Assembly (NCBI GenBank): GCA_938020505.1
Contig: CALIHR010000015.1
Location: forward strand, 12,057 to 76,056
DNA length: 64,000 bases
From: an uncultured Actinobaculum sp.
Lineage (GTDB): Bacteria; Actinomycetota; Actinomycetes; Actinomycetales; Actinomycetaceae
Direction: 5' to 3'
The stretch's first letter is position 1; every line of letters begins with the position of its first letter. The translations under genes and the position numbers were made by a program. Positions 42,853-51,525 of the stretch are shown piece after piece. The notes beneath the pieces are model-generated. The model had not been told where the DNA came from. It saw nothing but the letters and a program-made list of their open reading frames with translations, and made no database searches.

Positions 42853-42941
42853 CGGGCGTCGGCGTGCCTGCGGCGATCGGACAGACGGAGGCAGCATACG
42901 AGCATCGCGCACCCGGGCGTCGGCGTGCCTGCGGCGATCGG
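42853..42941. repeat. 28-bp direct repeat in a 495-bp intergenic region
   Basis: 42853-42880 recurs exactly at 42914-42941 (CGGGCGTCGGCGTGCCTGCG...). Another direct repeat, GCGGGTTGGCGAGATGC, lies near 43037 and 43071. The gap 42822-43316 contains no gene. The repeats may be operators or slippage products. Confidence 0.75.
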
Positions 42942-43316
42942 GGTGGCTCAGAGGCAGGCGCGGTGCCGGTGACGGGCCGGTTTCGGGCTTGTTTCGGGCC
43001 CGCCTGGCGCCGCCTTGCCAATCGCTTGCCGTCAGTGCGGGTTGGCGAGATGCGTCAATGCCTTCGGCGCGGGTTGGCGAGATGCTGCCAGTCCGCGGCG
43101 GCAACCCGTAGAATCGTAGCGGATGCCGTTGCGCTGCGGCCTCGCATCGATTCGTCGGCCTGCTGGCTCGCTTCTCCGGCGTCGTCGGGCCTCAATCCCG
43201 CAGCGGCGGCTTTCAATCCGGCGTCGTCGGCCTGAACGGACGGCGGCATTCAAACGGAATGCGCCCCACAAGGAACGCATTCGCCGAATACGCTCACCAC
43301 AACAACGAGGACTCTC

Positions 43317-43970
43317 ATGCCGATCACCTTCGAACAGCTCACAGCCCGCCGCATCATCCCCGTGGCGGCCATCGACGTCGCCGAGGCGGCCCTGCCCTTG
43401 GCCCGCGCCCTCGTCGCCGGCGGGCTTCCCGTGCTCGAAGTGCCTCTGCGCACCGCAGCGGCGGCCAAGGCGATCGCCTCGATCAGGAACGACGAGGAGC
43501 TGGCCAAGGCCGGCATGATCGTAGGAGCCGGCACCGTCATCAGAGTCCCGCAGGTGGAGACGGCCTTCCACGCGGGCGCGGACTTCGTCGTCTCCCCGGG
43601 CTTCTCGCGGCGGGTGGTTCAGCACACCCTCGGCATGGGCATGCTGCCGCTGCCCGGGGTTTCAAGCGCGACCGACCTCATGGCCGCGGTCGACGCCGGA
43701 GTCACCGACGTCAACGTCTTTCCCGCAGCCGCGTCCGGCGGTTCGGCCGCGATACGCGCGCTTTCCGCGCCTTTCGGCGACGTGCGCTTCGTGCCCACGG
43801 GCGGCATCTCCGCGAGCAACGCGGCCGAATACCTGGCCATCCCCTCCGTCGCCGCGGTGGGAACCTCCTGGGTGGTGCCGCACAGGCTCGTGAAAGCGCA
43901 GAATTGGGCCGAGATCACGCAGATCGCCCGGGCCGCCGTCGCGCTGGTCGAGGCCGTGCAGAAGATGTGA
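43317..43970 (+). CDS. KDPG/KHG aldolase-like protein lacking the Schiff-base lysine
   Basis: 217 aa, ATG at 43317. Clear Eda-family TIM barrel: LEVPLRT (Glu41, Arg45), IVGAGTV, SPGF, PLPGV, FPTGGIS-type VPTGGIS and GTSWVVP. Eda cleaves 2-keto-3-deoxy-6-phosphogluconate to pyruvate and glyceraldehyde-3-phosphate through a lysine in K-x-FPA. Here that position is Asn133 (codon AAC at 43713-43715; VNVFPAA). The family match is strong, but ordinary Schiff-base catalysis is not expected, so the protein may be inactive, use another mechanism or have another role. It closes the sugar-acid locus. Confidence 0.82.
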   Translation: MPITFEQLTARRIIPVAAIDVAEAALPLARALVAGGLPVLEVPLRTAAAAKAIASIRNDEELAKAGMIVGAGTVIRVPQVETAFHAGADFVVSPGFSRRVVQHTLGMGMLPLPGVSSATDLMAAVDAGVTDVNVFPAAASGGSAAIRALSAPFGDVRFVPTGGISASNAAEYLAIPSVAAVGTSWVVPHRLVKAQNWAEITQIARAAVALVEAVQKM

Positions 43971-44031
43971 GATTGGCACTCGGGAATGTTGGGCTCTCGG
44001 AAACGTGGGGCGCTCGAGCACGTGAGGTGGC

Positions 44032-44523
44032 TCAAGCCCCGTCCGTTGCCGTGGCCGCCTCGCTCTCCTTTCGCGGTTCTGGATCGTTCTCTTTCTCTGG
44101 CTCGGGGTTGTTCCCCTCTTGTGATTTGGGGTTGCTCCCCTTTTTCGGCTTGGGAACGGAAAGGAAAGCAAGTCCGCCTGCAATCAGAGCCGCGTTAAAG
44201 TACATGCGTCTGTCAGCACGCGCTGACTCACAGGCACTATTGATGTTGTCAGCTACCACTTGATAGTAGCGATTGTTAGAAGTTCCGATAGTCTCCAGGG
44301 ACTTATAAACCACGTCGGAATCACGGACATCTGAGCCTGAAAGAGCTGAAAACGGAGAACCCTCGTGAGTCCAACCAAGCGGCTGGCAAGAAAACTCACC
44401 GATTTCCCCGCCATTGACCTTCAAGTCACCATTATGCAGCCAAACAAGTACAGCTGCCGTTACAAGAACGATAGTGACGCGGATCCAGAGATAAGCCTTT
44501 ATATTCATTCGAATCATATTCAT
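44032..44523 (-). CDS. Small two-TM C-x-PLG membrane protein (type-B cassette), copy 1
   Basis: 163 aa. ATG at 44523 with GGAGG upstream. Basic N-terminus, TM1 (about 12-30), polar loop with Cys46 in SCQPLG and Cys98 in NSACESARADRR, TM2 (about 107-125), then a hydrophilic Lys/Glu/Pro/Asn tail with NNPEPEKEN-type repeats. Predicted cysteine loop outside the cell. Same unit as in the proteins at 59293 and 15786. It follows the helical protein gene by 19 nt on the same strand, the same gene order as at 57848-59736. Function unknown. Confidence 0.72.
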   Translation of the reverse strand: MNMIRMNIKAYLWIRVTIVLVTAAVLVWLHNGDLKVNGGEIGEFSCQPLGWTHEGSPFSALSGSDVRDSDVVYKSLETIGTSNNRYYQVVADNINSACESARADRRMYFNAALIAGGLAFLSVPKPKKGSNPKSQEGNNPEPEKENDPEPRKESEAATATDGA

Positions 44524-44542
44524 TGGGACCGAACCTCCGTTT

Positions 44543-45937
44543 TCACGCCCAGGGGTCAACATAGTGACCCTCTTTGATTTTCTGATTCATTGCTTCAAGC
44601 TTTTTTCTTGATGCCTCATCCCGTTCACGAATGTAGGCCATTGCAAGCTCGAAGTCTTTGTTGCCATTATCGACATCCCACGCAAGTTCCTGAAGGAGTG
44701 ACGTTAAACGCCATTTCATCCTGTCGAAATGGAAAGAGGGACCTGATGGGCCTATTCCTATATTTTCATGCCTACTGACGCAATTCGACATCGATACATA
44801 CTTCATTTTTCCCTTAGCCTTTCTGATTTCCTCGGCGACTTCGGGAAGTTTACGTTGTGTGATGTCCTCTACGTAAGCAGGATCAATTCTAACTTCTTTC
44901 CCTTGGTTGATAGTTTCCCCGTCTTCAATTGTTTGCACTTCGATATCGAATGCCTCTTTGTTTTTGGGCATTTCCTTCAATCTTTCCTTAATATTTTCTT
45001 CCACTTTAAGTTCCGCGTTCTCAATATTATCATTGAGTAAGTGTAAGATGTCTTCGAGTGATTTAATTCCCTCCGCATAGCTCCCTACATTCTTCGTGAC
45101 TCGCCTCTCGTCATCCTCACCGGCAATTTCGCCGAGCCCATTGGCACCGGTCTGCGCATAGGCAACGCCTTTCTGTAAAACGCTAAGGGTTGGGTTGACG
45201 AAAGTGGCGTATGCCCCAATCGCCACTTTAATAACTTTCAGAACAAAATCAAAGTTGTCACTTTCCTTTTTGGCAACCTTACGAAAGGCGGTTGTAGCTT
45301 TTTCTACCGCCAAAACCACAGAGGCGCGCGCTTCCTCAAAGATCCCCTTTTCCGCAGCTAAACTAGCGCCCCACAAAGAGATTCCAAGAGTTAAGTTCTG
45401 GGTAATTGCATCAAGCTTACCCACAAAATTAGTGCTAAAACTACTAACTGTCGCAGAAGCCATTTGATTAAGCATTTCTTCAGTGTCCTTAATGGTCTTA
45501 TATAGCGTTCCCGCACCTGCAATCACACCTCCCTGTTCACTCGGTGCCGCTTGAAGGACTTGCAGGACCTTACCTACATCCCCCATTTCGGTTCGAATTG
45601 TCCCAGGGTTCGGTAAATCGAACCAAGGTTCAAGAATACTGTCTATCTTATTTCTAATCTCACTAAACTTATGAACATAATGGTCGCTAAGAAGTTCGGT
45701 GTTGTACTTTCCCCCGCCTTCTCCTTTGTCGTCGGGGCAATGCACATATCTGGTTACCGGACCATCCTCAGGATCCCGCTCTTCGCGCTCATAGAATTTA
45801 CCAGACAGTTTGAATTTTAAGTCTCTCATATAGGCGTCAATTGCAGCACGCTTCAGCGGACCTATAAGACTGTCCAGGTTCTGGTACCTAGCTTCAGCTC
45901 TTTTGTCGACTTTGCCGATATCTTTAGTTCCATTCAT
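44543..45937 (-). CDS. Large helical protein of type-B cassette, copy 1 (ESX-like)
   Basis: 464 aa, ATG at 45937 after AAAGGAAC; an upstream in-frame start is less likely. No signal peptide. YxxxD motif at 18-22 (YQNLD). Paralogue of the protein at 57848 over its whole length. Shared blocks are (Y)(E/Q)NLD, PW-x-LP-x-P, a Q-x-G-x-I-x-GA helix, F-x-x-(N/K)FV-x-KL, AE-x-x-IF-x-x-AR-x-SV, and the C-terminus AWDV(D/E)NG...NQKI followed by DPW plus one residue. The F-x-x-x-F turn after a Met-Ala/Gly-rich helix recalls WXG100-type hairpins. Distinctly AT-rich compared with its surroundings, suggesting acquisition from elsewhere. Function unknown; a type VII substrate or scaffold is an inference. 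Confidence 0.72.
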   Translation of the reverse strand: MNGTKDIGKVDKRAEARYQNLDSLIGPLKRAAIDAYMRDLKFKLSGKFYEREERDPEDGPVTRYVHCPDDKGEGGGKYNTELLSDHYVHKFSEIRNKIDSILEPWFDLPNPGTIRTEMGDVGKVLQVLQAAPSEQGGVIAGAGTLYKTIKDTEEMLNQMASATVSSFSTNFVGKLDAITQNLTLGISLWGASLAAEKGIFEEARASVVLAVEKATTAFRKVAKKESDNFDFVLKVIKVAIGAYATFVNPTLSVLQKGVAYAQTGANGLGEIAGEDDERRVTKNVGSYAEGIKSLEDILHLLNDNIENAELKVEENIKERLKEMPKNKEAFDIEVQTIEDGETINQGKEVRIDPAYVEDITQRKLPEVAEEIRKAKGKMKYVSMSNCVSRHENIGIGPSGPSFHFDRMKWRLTSLLQELAWDVDNGNKDFELAMAYIRERDEASRKKLEAMNQKIKEGHYVDPWA

Positions 45938-46310
45938 TTGAGGTTCCTTTCGCAGAGGCACAAGGCCCGTAAAATGATGTACGCTCAATCAATACGAGAC
46001 AACGATTGACACATGCGATTTACGATGATCTGAAACGCCTCAGTTCACACTATCATGCTGCGTGACATTAGCGTCTTGCCAGATCTTATTTCATTTTGAG
46101 TAATAGTGAAATGCTGAGAAAGGAAGGGCGTCATTTTCGCGTGTCCGTGACAACCGTTTGGCTTTTTCATACCCAGATCTATGGATAGAAGACGCCTCTC
46201 CCTTCAAGATGACAAGATCTATCTTAGTCGAATGTGACGCGGCTGTGCAATTCGCTTCGCGAACAGCATCGCGGCGGGCACAAATGCGCTCTTGCTTAGA
46301 CTCGGATAAC
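45938..46310. other. Intergenic region, lower GC
   Basis: Holds the promoter of the type-B cassette on the minus strand (AT-richer around 45960-46100). I see no convincing gene; short open frames here have no ribosome-binding site or recognisable product. Confidence 0.4.
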
Positions 46311-46616
46311 TTAGCCCTTTTCGAGGATTTCGTTGACCCGCTCAACCTTCGCGGTGATCTGGCCGACATGGCCCGGACGTATGTCGGCCTTCATGACGAG
46401 CGAGATTCGGGGAGAGCGCTCGGCGACGACGTCGACGCATCGCTTGACCACCGCCATGACCTCGTCCCATTCGCCTTCGAGGGTGGTGAACATGGACGTG
46501 GTTTCCTGCGGCAAACCCGACTCGCGGACCACTTTGACGGCGGCTGCGACCGCTTGGGAGACGGAGCCGTCGGGCTGGTCGGATGTCATCGGCGCGATGG
46601 AGAATGCAAGCAACAT
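46311..46616 (-). CDS. MTH1187/YkoF-type thiamine-binding protein
   Basis: 101 aa, the usual size of the thiamine-binding (PF01910-type) family. Pattern MLLAFSIAPMTS, then FTTLEGEWDEVMAVVKRC, VSLVMKADIRPG-type ISLVMKADIRPG and a C-terminal helix. Members form tetramers that bind thiamine or related molecules. ATG at 46616 with no ribosome-binding site but a TAACCT -10 six bases upstream, so probably leaderless. Monocistronic. Confidence 0.88.
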   Translation of the reverse strand: MLLAFSIAPMTSDQPDGSVSQAVAAAVKVVRESGLPQETTSMFTTLEGEWDEVMAVVKRCVDVVAERSPRISLVMKADIRPGHVGQITAKVERVNEILEKG

Positions 46617-46622
46617 AGGGCC

Positions 46623-46628
46623 AGGTTA
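46623..46628 (-). promoter_or_regulatory. -10 element (TAACCT) of a leaderless gene
   Basis: Minus-strand TAACCT, six bases (GGCCCT), then the ATG at 46616. Confidence 0.45.
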
Positions 46629-46639
46629 GCCGCCGTCGG

Positions 46640-46891
46640 GGGCTAGGTACAGCTGCGTCGGGGAGGCGAGGCACAGCTGCGTCATCTGCGAGCAGACGAC
46701 GCCGACGCGGCGAGGCACAGCTGCGTCGGGGCCTGGGCGTTCGACGTTGTTAGCGGGCGGGTTTTGGCGGGGCCTCAGTCACTCGATGTTCGCCGGCGGG
46801 CAGGTTTCGGCGTCGCGCGATCGACGGACCGATCTCGTCGTCGGGCGGGTTTCGCTGCCATCGTACGGGTTTCGGCGTCGCGCGATCGACG
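46640..46891. repeat. Intergenic direct repeats
   Basis: GAGGCACAGCTGCGTC-type units recur three times at about 46645-46725. GGTTTCGGCGTCGCGCGATCGACG occurs at 46803-46826 and again at 46868-46891. No gene is seen in 46629-46920. Confidence 0.7.
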
Positions 46892-46922
46892 TCGTGCGGA
46901 CCTAGCTCTCTCGAACAAAGAA

Positions 46923-46951
46923 TTGACAACCCTTTCTTTTAGTGTTAAGAT
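46923..46951 (+). promoter_or_regulatory. Near-consensus sigma-70-type promoter for the DUF222/HNH gene
   Basis: TTGACA at 46923-46928, a 17-bp spacer and TAAGAT at 46946-46951, the strongest promoter match noticed in the window. Expected transcription start is near 46958, about 48 nt before the gene. Confidence 0.75.
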
Positions 46952-47005
46952 AGCGGTGAAGGGAATCGAAGGGACGGAAGAAACCAAAGCGAGTTAGGCG
47001 GCCAA

Positions 47006-48700
47006 ATGAACTCCGTTGCCGTGGGCCCAACGGCGGCCTCAGGGAGCCGTGTCGGCCGCCCTGCGTTGCCCGACGGACGTGGGTTCGGGCCGCTGCGCCC
47101 CGGCGGAAGGGAATCCCGTGCAGGGGAAGACGGTGCGCCGACGATCGGCGTGCGCGACGGCGTTCCCGGCGACTGGTCGGCAAAGATTGGCAAAAGCCGC
47201 GTGGCAGGCTGCCTCGACGCGATCGGGGAGCTCGTATCGCGGGTGAGCGAAGAAGACCTTTCTGGGCTGTCAGGGGATGAGCTTCTCGCCGACGCCGAGG
47301 CTCTGGCGAAGCTGCTTTCCCGCCTCGGCGCGGTCCGCGGGCGGATGCTCCTGGCAATCGACAAGAGGCGAAGTTGGCGTTCCTCGGGAACCCGGACGCT
47401 GACGCAATGGAATGAGAAGGCTTCCGGTCAGTCTCCAGCCGCCGCTTCGCGAGATATCAAGCGGGCCCAGGCCCTCGAGTCCGACCTGCGGAAGCTGTCG
47501 GCGGCCTTGACGGACGGCGAGATCTTCCCGGAGCACGTCGACGCCGTCCGCCGAGTGTTTTCCACCCCTGCCCTGAAAGAAAAACTGACCGAGGACGGCG
47601 TTCAGGACGAACTGGTCTCCTGCGCTCGAAAGTGCGCCCCGCGCGAGTTCGAACGGCGAATCAAAGCCCGCGCCTTCACCCACGACGCCGCGTCGGGCGT
47701 GGAGGCGGAAAAGAAAGACGCCTCGCGCGAATCCCTTGCCTTCGCCCGCGAAGGCTCCGGCATGCGCCTCACAGGATGGTTCTCGGACGAGACGGCGGCC
47801 GTCGTCGATACGGCGCTTAGCGCGATCATGGGCCGGAAAAGCGCCGACGACACCCGGCCGCTGCCGGAGCGGCGAGCCTGCGCCTTTGTCGAGCTGGCAA
47901 CCGCGCAGCTCGACGCCGGAACTCTCTCTACGGGCGCCCGCATCCGGCCGCACATCTCGGTTCACGTGCCCCTGTCGACCCTTGTGGGCGTGGAAAAGTC
48001 CCTGAGCGGCGCGGCCGGTTCTTCGCGCGGCGCTGCCTCGGCGCAGGCTTGCAACTGTCCGACCCTCGATCCGAGAGCCGGTGACGGGCGCAGCGGACGC
48101 GGCGAGGGTCGGCACGGCGGAAACGGCATGCGCGGAGCAGCCAGGCACGGATCTTGCAGAGAAAACGGACACGGGCAAGGGCGGATGGGCCAATGCCTGG
48201 CTTCCCTCGACCGCCAGGCCGAGCAACTCGGCCACTTGCTCGGGGCGATCCCTGCCTCCCTGGACGCCAAGGCGCTCAACGGGCTTGAAGCCGCCCAACT
48301 GGACGACGGGTCGGCCTTGTCGATGAGCCAGCTGGCGCGATTGCTATGCGACTCATCAATAGCCCGCGTCGTTCTATCGGCAACCGGAGAGGCTCTCAAC
48401 GTCGGACGAGAGAAACGCCTTTTCACCCCTGCGCAAACTCGGGCGGTCGTCGCCAGAGACCCCACCTGTCGATACCCGGGATGCTCAGACACTCTCGCCC
48501 ACGGGCAGATTCACCACGCCTTGCCATGGCAAGCTGGAGGAAAAACGAACCTGGCAAACGCGATCCTGCTGTGCTGGCACCACCATGCCCTCGTCCATCG
48601 CAACATGATCTCTATACGTCACCACGACGGAGGGTTCGTCTTCACAAGAGCGGACGGGTCGGTCATCGGCATACGAAAACATGAAGGGGCGCGTGCGTGA
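47006..48700 (+). CDS. DUF222 / HNH endonuclease-domain protein (13E12 repeat family)
   Basis: 564 aa, ATG at 47006. Central DUF222 helical region (about 80-330; SPAAASRDIKRAQALESDL, LTGWFSDETAAVVDTAL) and a C-terminal HNH nuclease motif: CRYPGC zinc-type pair, then QIHHALPWQAGG, NLANAILLCWHHHALVH. A Gly/Arg/His-rich low-complexity insertion lies around 345-400. Such proteins are numerous in actinobacteria, often many per genome and spread like selfish or mobile genes; their role is not settled. Strong promoter upstream. Confidence 0.88.
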   Translation: MNSVAVGPTAASGSRVGRPALPDGRGFGPLRPGGRESRAGEDGAPTIGVRDGVPGDWSAKIGKSRVAGCLDAIGELVSRVSEEDLSGLSGDELLADAEALAKLLSRLGAVRGRMLLAIDKRRSWRSSGTRTLTQWNEKASGQSPAAASRDIKRAQALESDLRKLSAALTDGEIFPEHVDAVRRVFSTPALKEKLTEDGVQDELVSCARKCAPREFERRIKARAFTHDAASGVEAEKKDASRESLAFAREGSGMRLTGWFSDETAAVVDTALSAIMGRKSADDTRPLPERRACAFVELATAQLDAGTLSTGARIRPHISVHVPLSTLVGVEKSLSGAAGSSRGAASAQACNCPTLDPRAGDGRSGRGEGRHGGNGMRGAARHGSCRENGHGQGRMGQCLASLDRQAEQLGHLLGAIPASLDAKALNGLEAAQLDDGSALSMSQLARLLCDSSIARVVLSATGEALNVGREKRLFTPAQTRAVVARDPTCRYPGCSDTLAHGQIHHALPWQAGGKTNLANAILLCWHHHALVHRNMISIRHHDGGFVFTRADGSVIGIRKHEGARA

Positions 48701-48770
48701 AGGCGAAGATCGGGCGCGAAGGCGGTGAGCAGCGCCCGGATAGAGACGGCTTTGGTCTACGCTTGTTGCT

Positions 48771-49787
48771 ATGGGTCTCGCAGACATCGTCCGTCAGATC
48801 GAACGTGAGAACAACCGCCGCGGGATCGTCTCCCGCCGCAAAAAGGGGTGGCTTCCGCGGTTGTACCCGTACACGGGGTACGGTTCGACGTCGGCCGTCC
48901 GCGTCATGGCCCGGGCGCTCATGGCGAACCCCCACGCGACGGACTGGCAGATGGCCTTCGCGCAGCAGGCCAAACGCGGGTGGCGCCAGTTCTTCACCAC
49001 CCAAGTCGGGTACCTCCCCGTCACCGTCACCCTCAACGGGCACGACGTCGAGACCTTCACATCGGAGTCGGGCTACATCGACCTCCTCATCGAGGACCAC
49101 GGGCTCGAACCCGGGCGCCACTGCGCAACGATCGCCCCCGCCGCGGGCGATCCGGTGCAGGCGCCGGTCATCGTCGTCGACCCTGGCGTGAACACGGGAA
49201 TCATCTCCGACGTCGACGACACGATCATGATCACTTGGCTCCCCCGCCCGATGCTCGCGCTCTGGAACTCGTTCGTGCTGCACACCAACGCCCGCAAAGC
49301 CGTGCCGGGAATCGCGGAATTTTACAGAGCGATCATCGAGCCGGGCTCACCCGTCTTCTACCTGTCGACGGGCGCGTGGAACACGGCGCCCACCCTCAGC
49401 CAGTTCATCCTCGAACACGACCTCCCCGACGGCCCCCTGCTCCTCACCGACTGGGGCCCCACGCCAACCGGCCTCTTCCGCTCCGGCCAAGAGCACAAAA
49501 GGACGCAGCTGCGCAACCTCCTCATCATGTTTCCGCACATCAAATGGATCCTCGTAGGCGACGACGGGCAGCACGACCCGCTCATCTACGCGGACCTGGC
49601 GCGCGAGCACCCCTCCCGCGTCGAATTCATCGCGCTGCGCCAACTCGACGCCGTCGAACAAGTGCTCACCCACGGGATGCCGGGAAACCGCGAAGGCAAA
49701 CTCGCCGGCCACGCCAGCCGCCACGTGCCCACAATCTACGGCCGCGACGGGTACGAGCTTCTCGCCCGCTGGCGAGCGGGCATATGA
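48771..49787 (+). CDS. App1-family (DUF2183) phosphatase domain protein
   Basis: 338 aa. The catalytic motif DVDDT in GIISDVDDTIMITWLPRP (near 145) and the following FYLSTGAWNT and WILVGDDGQHDPLIY are the HAD-like motifs of App1-type phosphatidate phosphatases. The N-terminal roughly 130 residues form a beta-rich domain typical of bacterial members. Cytoplasmic. ATG at 48771 without Shine-Dalgarno; TACGCT 7 nt upstream suggests a leaderless start. It converges with the ABC operon, 7 bp apart. Confidence 0.85.
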   Translation: MGLADIVRQIERENNRRGIVSRRKKGWLPRLYPYTGYGSTSAVRVMARALMANPHATDWQMAFAQQAKRGWRQFFTTQVGYLPVTVTLNGHDVETFTSESGYIDLLIEDHGLEPGRHCATIAPAAGDPVQAPVIVVDPGVNTGIISDVDDTIMITWLPRPMLALWNSFVLHTNARKAVPGIAEFYRAIIEPGSPVFYLSTGAWNTAPTLSQFILEHDLPDGPLLLTDWGPTPTGLFRSGQEHKRTQLRNLLIMFPHIKWILVGDDGQHDPLIYADLAREHPSRVEFIALRQLDAVEQVLTHGMPGNREGKLAGHASRHVPTIYGRDGYELLARWRAGI

Positions 49788-49794
49788 CGCAACG

Positions 49795-51525
49795 TCACAC
49801 CAAGCGCCACCCCGCGGCGGATTCGCGCTGGGCCCAAAAATCGGCGTACGTGCCGGGCACGGCGATCAGCTGCTCGTGCGTGCCCTCCTGCGCGACCTCG
49901 CCTCGGGAATTGAGCACGATCACCTTGTCCGCGGCGAGGATCGTCTCGAGCTTGTGGGCGATGACGAGAAGGGTCGAATGGCGCCGCAGCTCCTCCATCG
50001 CCTCGACGATGTGCGCCTCGTTCTCGGCGTCAAGGGCGCTCGTCGCCTCGTCGAAGAGGACGATGGGCGCCCGCTTGAGCAACGCCCGGGCAACCGACAC
50101 GCGCTGACGCTCGCCCCCGGAAAGGCTGCGCCCGCCCTCGCCGACCCGCGAGCTCCACCCCTCCGGGAGGCGCTGGACAATCTCGGTCACCCCGGCCAGA
50201 TCGGCCGCGCGGCGCAGTTCGGCGTCGTCGGCCCCGGGAGAGCCGATGCGGATGTTCGCCTCCAACGTGTCGTCGAAAAGGTAAACGTCCTGGAAAACCA
50301 TCGAGAGCTGGGCCATGAGGTCCTCGGCAGTCAGTTCCCTGACGTCCGCGCCGCCGACGGCCACGGAGCCCGCGTCGACGTCGTAGAAACGGGAGATGAG
50401 ACGGGCGATGGTCGTTTTGCCCGACCCCGACGGCCCCACGATCGCGCACATCGACCGGGCGGGAACCTCGAAGGTCACGCCGCGCAGCACCGGGTGCTCG
50501 CTTTCATACGCGAAATCGACGTCGCGAAGGGCCACCGCGCCGGGGTCCGTCTGCTTCTTGGAAACCTCGGGGACCGCCTGCGACGGCGCGTCCATGACCT
50601 CGTCTATGGCGATCAGGCTTTGGCGGCGCTCCTCCAGGCCGAAAAGGCCGTTGGAGACGGCGTCGAGCATCGTCGTGAAACGCAGGCACATGCCGATGGT
50701 CGCGATCGCCTGCAGCGGCTGGAACTCGCCTCCGATGGCCAGCAGGCCGACGAGATAGACCATCGACGTGACGATGATCTGCGTGAACATTCCGGACAGC
50801 AGCAGACCCAACGACGACCACAGCATGGCGGCGCGGCCCGCTTTGGCGTTCGTTGAAAATGCATTTTCCAGCCCGGCAGAGGCGGCGTTGCATGACCTCA
50901 GAGCGCCCTGGCAGCGGGAGAACTCGACGATGCGGGAGGCGAGCTCCTCCTCGGTCGGCTCGGTCAAGGCGTGCCCCCGCGCGGTCAGCCGCCTGGCCAC
51001 GTTCAAAAACAGCGCGAGCAGCGGCGCGGCGAAAGTCATGAGCAGGCCCAGGCGCCAATCCCAGAACCACGCGCCGACCCAGACGACGATGACGGAGGCC
51101 GCGTTGGAGAACATCGAGTACAGAAAATGGCCCGTCGCCTCGGCGAGGTTGACGAGCTCCTGGGAGGCCAGGCGCGAGAGCCTTCCCGCCGTGTCCGCCT
51201 TGAACCATCCCAGGGGCAAGGTCGCGATCTTGTCGCCCACGGCGTGGTGAAGGGTGCGCATGAACCCGAGGGCGCCCCGGTACCCCGTGCGGGTCTGCAT
51301 AAACTCGAGGATCGCCGCGGCCGCGCCCACGCAGACGAGAACGGCCAGCCACCCGCCCGCGCCGCCCGATTCGAGGGCCACCGACGCCGGAAGAAGCGCG
51401 AGCAGCGCCAATCCGGTCAGGGCCCCGCTCGCGGCGGCGATGACGAGCGCGCGGGTGACCATCGCCCAGGACTCGCGGTCCATCAGCCGCCTGAAACTGG
51501 AGAAAAACGCCCGGGAGCCGCTCAT
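49795..51525 (-). CDS. ABC exporter-type half transporter (siderophore/IrtB-YbtQ-like)
   Basis: 576 aa. Six-TM ABC domain, then a nucleotide-binding domain with Walker A GPSGSGKTT, signature LSGGERQR and Walker B IVLFDEATSALD. The C-terminus FWAQRESAAGWRL matches the W-x-x-R-x-x-A-x-x-W ending seen in YbtP/YbtQ/IrtB-like iron-siderophore half transporters, which have exporter fold but import Fe-siderophores. Overlaps the upstream partner by ATGA. Substrate inferred from this and the iron-box-like site at 53276. Confidence 0.85.
   Translation of the reverse strand: MSGSRAFFSSFRRLMDRESWAMVTRALVIAAASGALTGLALLALLPASVALESGGAGGWLAVLVCVGAAAAILEFMQTRTGYRGALGFMRTLHHAVGDKIATLPLGWFKADTAGRLSRLASQELVNLAEATGHFLYSMFSNAASVIVVWVGAWFWDWRLGLLMTFAAPLLALFLNVARRLTARGHALTEPTEEELASRIVEFSRCQGALRSCNAASAGLENAFSTNAKAGRAAMLWSSLGLLLSGMFTQIIVTSMVYLVGLLAIGGEFQPLQAIATIGMCLRFTTMLDAVSNGLFGLEERRQSLIAIDEVMDAPSQAVPEVSKKQTDPGAVALRDVDFAYESEHPVLRGVTFEVPARSMCAIVGPSGSGKTTIARLISRFYDVDAGSVAVGGADVRELTAEDLMAQLSMVFQDVYLFDDTLEANIRIGSPGADDAELRRAADLAGVTEIVQRLPEGWSSRVGEGGRSLSGGERQRVSVARALLKRAPIVLFDEATSALDAENEAHIVEAMEELRRHSTLLVIAHKLETILAADKVIVLNSRGEVAQEGTHEQLIAVPGTYADFWAQRESAAGWRLV

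Noticed and set aside
40017..42905. 962-codon open frame antisense to gntP and the idnD-like gene
   Set aside because: Crosses two well-supported genes and an intergenic tandem repeat; low-complexity product with no domain.
46158..46646. Plus-strand frame opposite the thiamine-binding gene
   Set aside because: Antisense to a clear PF01910-type protein; no ribosome-binding site.
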